Shown in pieces: positions 7,731 to 15,721 of a stretch of 64,000 bases of DNA. Origin of the DNA: JACVRW01 sp963819635 (GTDB lineage Bacteria > Actinomycetota > Thermoleophilia > Solirubrobacterales > Thermoleophilaceae). The translations under genes and the position numbers were made by a program. The stretch lies in NCBI GenBank assembly GCA_963819635.1, contig CAWFWX010000005.1, positions 744,001 through 808,000 on the forward strand, written 5' to 3'. The notes under the pieces were generated by a model. The model saw only the letters and a program-made list of their open reading frames with translations. It was not told where the DNA came from and searched no databases. Within the stretch, counting starts at the first letter, position 1; the number at the start of each line of letters is the position of its first letter.

Positions 7731-8963
7731 ATGGACAGTCCCGGCGAGCCGACGGTCGGCGGCGCGATCGCGGCGCTGCCGGTCTGGCAGGCGAGGCTCG
7801 CGACCATGGCGGCATGCACGCTGCCGGGGGTGCTCATCCGGCTGGGCGGGCTGCACTTGCCGCCGATGATCGGCCTGCTCGCCTTCGGCGGCTCCGTCGT
7901 GGCGGCCGCGTTCATGCTGGCATGGGCCGCCGAGGCCGCGGAAATCGACCTTCCGCCCGGGATCGCCGTGGCCGGGGTGGCGCTCGTGGCCGTGCTGCCG
8001 GAGTACGTGATCGAGATCTACTTCGCCTTCACGGCCAAGGTCGAGTTCGTCACGGCCAGCCTCACCGGCAGCACGCGCTTGCTCCTGAGCTTCGCAGTGG
8101 GCATGCCGGCGATCGCGTCGCTCGTGCTGGCGCGCCGCGGGGGGCGCCGACTCGAGTTCGTGGACCTGCGGCCGGAGCGGCGTCTCGATATGGCGGTCAT
8201 CGCCGCCGCGTCGCTGTACGCGCCCATTGTCGTCCTGCGCGGCCATCTGGCCTGGACGGACGCCATCGTCCTGATCGGGCTCTACGTCCTCTACCTGCGC
8301 CGCAACGCGACCGGCGAGCCCGAGCCACCGCACCTCATCGGCGTCGCCGCCGAGCTCGGGGCGCTGCCCAAGCAGCAGCGGAAGCGCTGGGTCGGCGGGA
8401 TCATGGCCTATTCAGCCGTCACGGTTCTGATCACCGCGGAGCCGTTCGCGAACTCCGTGCTGGGGGCCGGCATGGCGGTCGGCATCAGCCCGTACCTGCT
8501 CGTCCAGTGGCTCGTGCCGCTGGCCACGGAGAGCCCCGAGCTCGTCATCGCGTTCGTGCTGATCACCCATGATCGCGCTGCCCAGGGAGTGGCCGTGTTG
8601 CTGTCCTCCGCGGTGAGCCAGTGGACGCTTGCGCTCGGCACGCTGCCGATCGCCTACGCGGCCGGCGCCGGCAAGGGGCCGCTGCCGCTGCTCGGTCGGG
8701 AGCAGGTCGAGGTGCTGCTGACGATGGGGCAGGGCCTCCTGGCCGTAGCGGTGCTCGTGACGCTGCGCCTCAGACGCCGCGACTCGGTCTTGGCGCTGGT
8801 GTTGTTCGCGACGCAGCTCGCACTGCCGAGCCCGGCGATTCGCCTTGCGCTCACGCTCGGGTACGTGGTCCTGGCCGTGGACATACTCGCGTCGGAGGGG
8901 TGGGCGATTCCCACGCTCCGGCGGGCGCTGTGGACTAGCGGCTCTGGGCCTGCGCGCGGCTGA
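7731..8963 (+). CDS. Na+/Ca2+ exchanger-family membrane protein (CaCA superfamily)
   Basis: A 410-residue polytopic membrane protein, about ten predicted helices. It has two inverted alpha-repeats, with the ion-binding acidic motifs AVLPEYVIEIY in the first half and ATESPELVIAFVL in the second. These correspond to the conserved P-E of the CaCA family alpha regions. Expected to exchange Ca2+ (or another divalent cation) for Na+ or H+ across the cytoplasmic membrane. The 3' end overlaps the convergent UPF0182 gene by 29 bp. Confidence 0.88.
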   Translation: MDSPGEPTVGGAIAALPVWQARLATMAACTLPGVLIRLGGLHLPPMIGLLAFGGSVVAAAFMLAWAAEAAEIDLPPGIAVAGVALVAVLPEYVIEIYFAFTAKVEFVTASLTGSTRLLLSFAVGMPAIASLVLARRGGRRLEFVDLRPERRLDMAVIAAASLYAPIVVLRGHLAWTDAIVLIGLYVLYLRRNATGEPEPPHLIGVAAELGALPKQQRKRWVGGIMAYSAVTVLITAEPFANSVLGAGMAVGISPYLLVQWLVPLATESPELVIAFVLITHDRAAQGVAVLLSSAVSQWTLALGTLPIAYAAGAGKGPLPLLGREQVEVLLTMGQGLLAVAVLVTLRLRRRDSVLALVLFATQLALPSPAIRLALTLGYVVLAVDILASEGWAIPTLRRALWTSGSGPARG

Positions 8964-11604
8964 GTGCCTCACTGAGAGTCCTGCCGTACCCCACCTGCCC
9001 GTTGAGGTAGACGGTCACGACTCGCACGCGTGTGACGCCGCTGCCCTGCGCGGTCACGTAGATCGGCTGGACGTACAGGAACGAGTCGCCGATCGGCACC
9101 ACGCGCGGCTCGCTCAGCTCAACGGCGTTGACGGCCTGGCTCCCGAGGTCCGCGGTCTCCTGGTTGAGCAGGCGCAGCCTGTTGCCCACGGCGGGCGTGG
9201 CGAGGATCTGGCGGCTCACCTGTGAGGGCCCGAGCACGAGGCGCGAGCGCGGGAGCGTCAGTTGCGTGAGGCGCGGGCGACCGTTCTCATCCATCGTGCC
9301 GGTCAGGTACCCGCTCAGGTTCTCCTGGCTGTGCGGCGTGAACACCGTGGTGAGCATGAAGCGCTCCTCGCTGTCGCCCGGAAGGCGAGCCAGCAGGAAG
9401 TAGGGCTTCATCCTCGGGCTCTGGTGCTTGTAGCGGAATCGGATCGAGCCGACCTTCTGGACGGGCCCCGAGATCTCGGCCGGGCGCTGCCAGGCGTCCG
9501 CCTTCGAGTAGAAGTCGTCGATGTTGTCGATGTGGTAGGTCTCCCACAACCTCGACTGTGCGTCGAACAGCTCACGTGGATAGCGCAGGTGGGCGCGCAC
9601 GTCCGCCGGCATGCTCGACCCGGCGGCGATCAGGGCGGGGAACGCCTCGCGCCACGCGCGCAGAATCGGGTCGTCGTCGGCGTGTGTCGCGTAGAGGGCC
9701 ACCCTTCCGGTGAACGCGTCCACGGTCGCCACCACCGCGCCGCGCATGTAGTTGATCCGCCTGCCGTCGACGTTCGTCTCCGCGGAGTACGGGTACGAGT
9801 CGCTGGTGGTGTAGCCGTGCGTCAGGAACTGGATGCGGCCGCGCACGACGATCGCCTCGGGACGCTTCTCCCAATGCAGGAACGGCGCGATGGTGCGGAG
9901 CCTCTCGCCCACGTCGCGGTGAAGGATCATGCGCGAGTCTCGGGTCAGCGTCTGTGACAGCGCGATGTTCAGCTCGCCGAAGCGAAGCGCGAACATCGCA
10001 CGCCGCAGCGGGCTCTTGAGGGAGATCCCGCCACTCCCGCCGTAGTGGTACTCCGGCTCAGGGGCGTCGCCCGGCAGCGGCTTCTCGATCTCCGAACGCT
10101 TCGTTTTCACGATCACCCAGGGCTGCGCGCCCGGCGGCTGCACGCCGAAGTAGATGCGCGGCTGGCGCACCTGGGTCGGCGCCCGCCCCGCACCGAACTC
10201 CGAGGTCACGAACTTGGGCTGACCCGCGGGGCCGACGCCCCCGGCCGGCACGGCCACGAGGCCGTAGCCATGCGTGTACGCGAGCCGCTCGTTCGCCCAC
10301 GTGCGGCCCGACCGCTCCAGGCGGTTCAGGTCGAGCTCGCGCTGGGCGATGATCATCGCCTTGGTGTCGCCGCCCTGGGGGTAGCGGTCAATCGTGGTGC
10401 TGGGGAAGCTGTAGTAGGAGCCGATCGACTGCTGTTGGTCGATCTGCGGCCTGAGCACGTCGGTATCCCACAGCTGGACGTTGCGCAGCACGTCGCGGTT
10501 CGCGCGCAGCTCGCGGGGCGTGATGGTGGCGTTCGCCGGGAGCGGGCGCTTGGCCACCCCGTCGAGCCCGTAAGCGAGCTGAGTGAACCGCAGGGAGTGG
10601 GCGAGGTAGGGACGCTCGCGCGAGAGGCTCTGGGGGTCCACGAGGAAGCGCTGGACGACCGTCGGCAGGATCGCCGGGTTCGCAAGCTCCGCGAAGGCCA
10701 CGACGACGAGCGCGATGGTCGGGAGCAGCCAGGAGCGCCGTATGGCCCCGTAGAGGAGGGCGGCCGCTGCGGCGAGCGAGACCAGCATCAGGGCGCGCAG
10801 CCACGGGAGCTGCACGTGAACCTGGGTGTAGCCCGCGCCGGGAAGCTTCCCGCCGTTGCGCGGCACCTCGAGCCCGAACTGTCCGAGCCAGTGCTGCCAG
10901 GCGGTAATGACCAGCAGCAGGGCCCCGAGCACGAACAGGTGGGTATGGGCTCCACGCGTCGCGGACAGCGGCGCCGGCTTCGTGCGTATCGCGCCGGTCG
11001 CCACGTGGGCGGCGACGCTGCAGGCGAGCCCGAGGGCGACGATGAGGAACAGCCACTGGGCGAGCTTCTGGTACACCGGCAGGGAGAAGACGAAGAAGCC
11101 CACGTCCCGGTGGAACAGCGGATCCGTGACGCCGAAATCGCCACGGTGAAGCCACAGGAGGATCTCCTGCCAGTGCGTGGTCACCACGCTGCGGCCGACC
11201 AGGAGACCCGCCCCGACCGAGACCGCCAGGTACGCCGGCAGCAGGACGCGACGCAGTGGCGCCGTGCTCGGGTGGTCGCCGGGCAGCTTGGCGTCCTTCG
11301 GCGCGACGCGCTCGACCAGCCAGAAGTTGGCCAGCAGGAAGGTCGTCGTCGCGAGCGCCACCAGGCCGCCCGCGAGAAACTGGCTCGAGAGGATCGTCCA
11401 GAACGCGCGCTCCTGTCCCAGCTCGCGGAACCAGAGCCACTCGGTCTGGAACTGCGCGAAGATCCGCGCGGCGCCGGCCACGGCCGCCAGGAAGCTGAGG
11501 ATCAGGGCGGAGCGCACGCGCGGCCTCCACCACCACGGGCCCTCGCTGGCCTTCGCCGGTGGGCGACTGATCGCACGCGTGCCGGCGATGGGGGGCGCTG
11601 CCAT
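8935..11604 (-). CDS. UPF0182 family membrane protein
   Basis: An 889-residue protein. The N-terminal third holds about seven transmembrane helices (from SALILSFLAAVAGAARIF onward) and the remainder is a large presumably extracytoplasmic domain. Family signatures visible include FQTEWLWFRELGQ near the N-terminus, IDRYPQGGD, and near the C-terminus LLARLPGDSEERFMLTTVFTP followed by LSGYL. UPF0182 proteins are widespread in actinomycetes and have no established function. The ATG at 11604 (MAAPPIAG) is chosen; 13 more codons are open upstream to 11643. Confidence 0.9.
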   Translation of the reverse strand: MAAPPIAGTRAISRPPAKASEGPWWWRPRVRSALILSFLAAVAGAARIFAQFQTEWLWFRELGQERAFWTILSSQFLAGGLVALATTTFLLANFWLVERVAPKDAKLPGDHPSTAPLRRVLLPAYLAVSVGAGLLVGRSVVTTHWQEILLWLHRGDFGVTDPLFHRDVGFFVFSLPVYQKLAQWLFLIVALGLACSVAAHVATGAIRTKPAPLSATRGAHTHLFVLGALLLVITAWQHWLGQFGLEVPRNGGKLPGAGYTQVHVQLPWLRALMLVSLAAAAALLYGAIRRSWLLPTIALVVVAFAELANPAILPTVVQRFLVDPQSLSRERPYLAHSLRFTQLAYGLDGVAKRPLPANATITPRELRANRDVLRNVQLWDTDVLRPQIDQQQSIGSYYSFPSTTIDRYPQGGDTKAMIIAQRELDLNRLERSGRTWANERLAYTHGYGLVAVPAGGVGPAGQPKFVTSEFGAGRAPTQVRQPRIYFGVQPPGAQPWVIVKTKRSEIEKPLPGDAPEPEYHYGGSGGISLKSPLRRAMFALRFGELNIALSQTLTRDSRMILHRDVGERLRTIAPFLHWEKRPEAIVVRGRIQFLTHGYTTSDSYPYSAETNVDGRRINYMRGAVVATVDAFTGRVALYATHADDDPILRAWREAFPALIAAGSSMPADVRAHLRYPRELFDAQSRLWETYHIDNIDDFYSKADAWQRPAEISGPVQKVGSIRFRYKHQSPRMKPYFLLARLPGDSEERFMLTTVFTPHSQENLSGYLTGTMDENGRPRLTQLTLPRSRLVLGPSQVSRQILATPAVGNRLRLLNQETADLGSQAVNAVELSEPRVVPIGDSFLYVQPIYVTAQGSGVTRVRVVTVYLNGQVGYGRTLSEALSRAQAQSR

Positions 11605-11709
11605 GCCGTCAGATCGTCTCGGCTGGCCGCTTCGACTCAACAACGAGCTCCGTTCACGTGAACGGCGCTGGCTGTTGAGGGCCCACCCCGCCGCGTGTTG
11701 ACTGTCTTG

Positions 11710-13254
11710 ATGTTCGAGCTGGTGCTACGGGACGGAACGCGCGTGCCCGTGGTCGGCGATATGACCATCGGCCGCGCGCCCGGCAGCACGGTGCAGCTCG
11801 ACGATCCCGCCGTCTCGCGCCGGCACGCGCGCATCCTGGCCGGCGAGGACGGCGACGGCGGGGTGCTGATCAAGGACGCCGGCTCGAGCTACGGCACGTG
11901 GCTCGACGGTGAGCGCGTGAGCGCCCCACGGCCCCTGCGCGACGGCTCGCTCATCAGGATGGGCAACGAGGAGCTGGTCGTCGAGCGCGTGCGCGACGAG
12001 GCGGAGGCCGGCAGGACCGTTGTGGTACGCCCCGGGGACTCCCTGGTGAGCGACGAAGCCGGCGCGCGCCCGAGAATCCGGTCGGGGTACGTCCTGAAGC
12101 GCCTCGACGCCTCCGAGGGCGCCAACCGCTGGGTGCTGAGGGACCTGAGCTCCGACCGCTTCCTGCGGATGTCGGACGCTGACGCCGAGCTCTTCCAGCT
12201 GATCGACGGCCGGCGCTCCCTCCCCGAGCTGATCCGCGAGGCCGAGCAGCGCTCGGGCGCCGCAGGCCCGGCATTGCTCGCGCGGCTCCTCTCCGAGCTC
12301 GCGGAGCGCGGCCTCCTGAGCGGCGTTGCCGGTGTGGAGCCGGTCGAGACCGCGCCGAGCGGCCTTCTCAAGCGGCTTGCCAAACCGCGAGAGAAGACCT
12401 GGGCGGGCGCGGGCGAGCTGTTCGAGCGGATCTACACGCGCGGCGGTTGGCGGCTCTTCACCCGCCCGGCGCTGGCCGCGATCGCGGCGCTGGTCCTGGT
12501 GGGGCTTGTCGTATTCCCCTACCTGGTCGTCGCGCGCTACGGGACCCCGTTCGTGGTGGCGAAGAAGATCGGGCTGGGCGGCCTGGTGTTCATTCTCGGC
12601 CGCTTCGCGATCGTGGCCATCCACGAGACCGCCCACGGGCTCACGATGGCCTCCTACGGCCGCCGCGTCCGGGCCGCCGGGCTGAAGCTGCTCCTGATCT
12701 TCCCGTACGCCTATGTGGACACTTCCGAGGCTTGGTTCGAGCCCAGGCGCCGACGGATCGCGATCAGCGCGGCCGGTCCGGTTTCCGACCTCTCGCTCGG
12801 GGCGCTGTTCGCGCTCTGCTGCCTTGCCCTTCCCGCGGGAGCGATGCGCGACATCCTGTTTCAGCTCGCGTTCGCCGCCTACCTCGGCGCGTTCTTCAAC
12901 CTGAACCCGTTCGTCGAGCGGGACGGCTACCAGATCCTGGTCGACCTGCTGCGGGAGCCGGGCCTGCGGCGGCGGGCGCGCGAGCAGCTCGCGCGCAGGC
13001 TCGGCGGCGGCGGGCGCACCGATGACTCGCCGGTGCTCGCCCGCTACGCCGTATTCGGAGTGGCGTGGTCCGCGGTCGCCGCCTGCTTCGCGGCCGGAAT
13101 GTCGCTGCGCTACGAGTCGCGCCTCGTGGAGCTGGCGCCCGAGCCGGCGGTGTGGGCAGCACTGGCGGCGCTCTGGGTGGCGTTCTTTCTGCCGGTGATC
13201 GTGGTTCTGTCGCGGCCGGCAAGCGATCAGAGACCGAGGCGCAGCGAGGCTTGA
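11710..13254 (+). CDS. FHA domain - PqqD-like domain - M50 zinc metalloprotease membrane protein
   Basis: A 514-residue three-part protein. Residues 2-75: FHA domain, a phosphothreonine reader (IGRAPGS, SRRHARI, SSYGTWLDG). Residues about 120-195: a winged-helix PqqD-like segment (DAELFQLIDGRRSLPELI). From about 250: a multi-pass membrane M50-type domain with HETAH at 305-309 and NPFVERDG at 399-406, the metal-binding and third-ligand motifs of site-2/peptide-zinc proteases. PqqD-M50 combinations are known beside peptide export and maturation genes. The ATG at 11710 starts directly before the FHA fold; a GTG at 11695 is possible. The next gene begins 1 nt after its stop. Confidence 0.88.
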   Translation: MFELVLRDGTRVPVVGDMTIGRAPGSTVQLDDPAVSRRHARILAGEDGDGGVLIKDAGSSYGTWLDGERVSAPRPLRDGSLIRMGNEELVVERVRDEAEAGRTVVVRPGDSLVSDEAGARPRIRSGYVLKRLDASEGANRWVLRDLSSDRFLRMSDADAELFQLIDGRRSLPELIREAEQRSGAAGPALLARLLSELAERGLLSGVAGVEPVETAPSGLLKRLAKPREKTWAGAGELFERIYTRGGWRLFTRPALAAIAALVLVGLVVFPYLVVARYGTPFVVAKKIGLGGLVFILGRFAIVAIHETAHGLTMASYGRRVRAAGLKLLLIFPYAYVDTSEAWFEPRRRRIAISAAGPVSDLSLGALFALCCLALPAGAMRDILFQLAFAAYLGAFFNLNPFVERDGYQILVDLLREPGLRRRAREQLARRLGGGGRTDDSPVLARYAVFGVAWSAVAACFAAGMSLRYESRLVELAPEPAVWAALAALWVAFFLPVIVVLSRPASDQRPRRSEA

Positions 13255-13255
13255 G

Positions 13256-15721
13256 GTGACCGGGTCAGAGGCCGACGCCGCCGCACGGTTCCTCGAGCGC
13301 CTGCTCACCGACCCGGTTTCGCGGGCGAGGTTCCGGCGCGACCCGGTCGGCGCGTCGCGCGAACAGGGTCTCGAGAGCCTCGCCGAGGAGATGGCGCACG
13401 GCACCGGCAAGGCCATGCACACGCTCGATGCACGCGAGTCGCGCTCGAGCCTCGCCGGGATGTTCATGGCGGCGGCTGTCGAGGGAGTGGGTGCATACGA
13501 CTTCTCCAAGGACCTCGTGCCCCACGTGGATGGGATCCCGGAGGCGGTCGGACAGGTCATCTCGCGCGTCAATCCGGAGGCGCTCGCCGCCACGCCGGTG
13601 GAGGCTTCGCGGACAGGGCCGGCCGTCTTCGAGGTCAAGCCGCCCGCCACGCAGGTGGGCCAGTTCAGTGCGATCGACCCCGAGCAGGTCCGGGCCCGCC
13701 CGTCGCAGGGCCACGGAGCCGCTGCCGCGGTTGCGGCCGAGGTGCGCCGCGCCAGGCCGAGGCCGGTCGATCCAGCTGAGTACGGCGCGGAGGGGAAGGG
13801 CGGACGCCCGTCCGCTGAGACGCTCGCACTGCTCCACAACAAGCGCGTGGCCCTCGACGCGAACGGGATCGCCGACGTGAAGGGCGGGAAGATGGACCCG
13901 CGCGCCATCTCGGTGATGACGGCGATCTCACGCCAGCACACCATCGGCATCTCGGCCACGATCTCGGACCACGACCGGCTCACGAGCGGTGGCTCCGTGT
14001 CGAACCACTACGTGGGCCGGGCCTTCGACATCGCGACCGTGGACGGCCAGCCGGTCAACGCCGGGAACCAGCAGGCGCGTGAGGTGGCGGAGTCGCTGTC
14101 GCGCCTCGACCAGAGCGTGCGTCCGACGGAGATCGGCTCGCCCTGGGCGCTTGCCGGGCCGGCGTACTTCACCGACGCCGCCCACCAGAACCACATCCAC
14201 GTCGGCTTCGACGACCCGATCGCACCGGAGTGGAAGCCTCCGGAGGAGCTCGCCGCACGCGAGGTCGCCTCGGTGCCCGCCGACCCGGCGGCGCCCGCGG
14301 AGGTTGACCCTGAGAGCGGCGAGGAGGCGAACGAGCCGGGCGGCCTCGAGGACCCCGGCGGCGACACGGACGCAGAGGCAGACGCGGAAAGCGACGGCGA
14401 CGGCGGCGGTGGCGAGGACGGCGGCAACGACTCGGTCGCGGATGACGCGAGCGACGAGCAGGAGAACGACGAGAACGACGGCGAGGATGAGAACGACGAG
14501 AACGACGAGGGCTTCGACGGGGACCACGACGACAACAGCGATGCGAGCGACGGGAGCGACTCCGGCGACGGCAGCGACTCCGGCGATGGCAGCGACTCGG
14601 GCAACGGCGCCCCGGCACCCGATCTCGGCGACGTCGCGGGCGACTATCCCGGGGACGACGCCTCGAAGGCCGAGCTGGCTGCGTGGATGGGGAGCGCGGC
14701 CCAGAAGCGCGGCCTGCCTCCCGAGCTCCCGGTGATGGCGGGACTCGTCGAGTCCGGCCTGCGGAACCTGAACTACGGGGACGCCGACTCGGTCGGCTTC
14801 TTCCAGATGCGCGTGGGGATCTGGAACCAGGGCGCCTACGCCGGCTACCCCGAGCGGGCCGAGCTCCAGCTGAAGTGGTTTCTAGACACGGCCGAGGCGG
14901 TCAAGAAGCAGCGCATCGCCAGTGGCCAGCCGGTCGACGACCCGGGCAGCTACGGCGAGTGGATCGCCGACGTGGAGCGCCCGGCGGCCCAGTACCGCTA
15001 TCGCTATCAGCTCCGGCTGGAGGAGGCACGGGGCCTCCTCAGACAGGGGGCGGGCGCACAGGTCGGGGCGGGCCCACAGCTCGAGGAGATCGACGCAGTC
15101 GACGGCGGTGGCGGTGGCGCCGGACCGCGGGCCCTGGCGGCGGTGGCCGAGGCCAGGAAGTACCTGGGCACGCCCTATCTCTGGGGAGGCTCCTCGCCCA
15201 AGACCGGGTTCGACTGCTCCGGTCTCGTGCAGTGGGCCTACGCGAAGGCGGGCATCCAAATCCCGCGGACCTCGGAGATGCAGATACTCGCCACGAACGG
15301 GAAGCCGGTCGACAGGCGGCACCTGATCGCGGGCGACCTGGTCTTCTTCCGTGACTCGAGCGGCGACGTGCACCACGTGGGGATCTCGCTGGGCGGCGAC
15401 AAGTTCATCAACGCCCCGCACACCGGCGACGTCGTCAAGATCGCGAGCCTGAACGAGTCCTACTACGCGGAGCAGTTCACGGGCGGGCGCCGCTTCGACT
15501 TCTCAGCGGTGCGCAACGCCGACGCGGTCCACGTCCGGTCCCCGCGAATCGATCCCGATGCGGTGAGGAACGCGGAGGCCGCGCTGGCGAGGGATGCCGC
15601 AGAGGCCCAGCGCCCGGGCACCTTGATGTTCGAGGCGGTCAGGGCTCAGGAGATCCGCCACTCGAACGTCGAGGCCCAGTTCCTGAAGGCCGTCGACCCG
15701 CGCGACGTCGGCCGGGGCTAG
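13256..15721 (+). CDS. Multidomain peptidoglycan hydrolase (M15-like, transglycosylase-like, NlpC/P60) with leader-like N-terminus
   Basis: An 821-residue protein. The first ~60 residues are helical, not a signal peptide (ARFLERLLTDPVSRARFRRD). Around 245-318 is a D,D-carboxypeptidase-like domain (SNHYVGRAFDIA ... QNHIHVGF). Around 335-475 is a very acidic Asp/Gly/Ser linker. Around 480-590 is a transglycosylase-like domain (AGLVESGLRNLNYGDADSVGFFQMR). Around 620-750 is NlpC/P60, with the catalytic Cys in FDCSGLVQWAY (C654) and the His in VHHVGIS (H707). The cell-wall target implies export, yet no Sec or Tat signal is seen. The GTG start sits 1 nt after the FHA-M50 protease gene. Confidence 0.88.
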   Translation: MTGSEADAAARFLERLLTDPVSRARFRRDPVGASREQGLESLAEEMAHGTGKAMHTLDARESRSSLAGMFMAAAVEGVGAYDFSKDLVPHVDGIPEAVGQVISRVNPEALAATPVEASRTGPAVFEVKPPATQVGQFSAIDPEQVRARPSQGHGAAAAVAAEVRRARPRPVDPAEYGAEGKGGRPSAETLALLHNKRVALDANGIADVKGGKMDPRAISVMTAISRQHTIGISATISDHDRLTSGGSVSNHYVGRAFDIATVDGQPVNAGNQQAREVAESLSRLDQSVRPTEIGSPWALAGPAYFTDAAHQNHIHVGFDDPIAPEWKPPEELAAREVASVPADPAAPAEVDPESGEEANEPGGLEDPGGDTDAEADAESDGDGGGGEDGGNDSVADDASDEQENDENDGEDENDENDEGFDGDHDDNSDASDGSDSGDGSDSGDGSDSGNGAPAPDLGDVAGDYPGDDASKAELAAWMGSAAQKRGLPPELPVMAGLVESGLRNLNYGDADSVGFFQMRVGIWNQGAYAGYPERAELQLKWFLDTAEAVKKQRIASGQPVDDPGSYGEWIADVERPAAQYRYRYQLRLEEARGLLRQGAGAQVGAGPQLEEIDAVDGGGGGAGPRALAAVAEARKYLGTPYLWGGSSPKTGFDCSGLVQWAYAKAGIQIPRTSEMQILATNGKPVDRRHLIAGDLVFFRDSSGDVHHVGISLGGDKFINAPHTGDVVKIASLNESYYAEQFTGGRRFDFSAVRNADAVHVRSPRIDPDAVRNAEAALARDAAEAQRPGTLMFEAVRAQEIRHSNVEAQFLKAVDPRDVGRG
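14350..14625 (+). repeat. Low-complexity Asp/Asn/Ser/Gly tract
   Basis: In-frame imperfect repeats, including DENDE-type units and a three-fold SDSGDG unit, inside the hydrolase gene. They form a highly acidic flexible linker between the M15-like and transglycosylase-like domains. Calcium binding or wall exclusion are possible roles. Confidence 0.7.

Noticed and set aside
10045..11661. Long open frame antisense to the UPF0182 gene
   Set aside because: It is the expected by-product of high GC; its translation is Arg/Gly/Ala-rich with no domain, whereas the opposite strand encodes a clear family.
11725..13983. Very long antisense frame opposite the FHA-M50 gene and the hydrolase start
   Set aside because: It spans two real genes on the other strand and shows no recognisable motif, only GC-driven composition.
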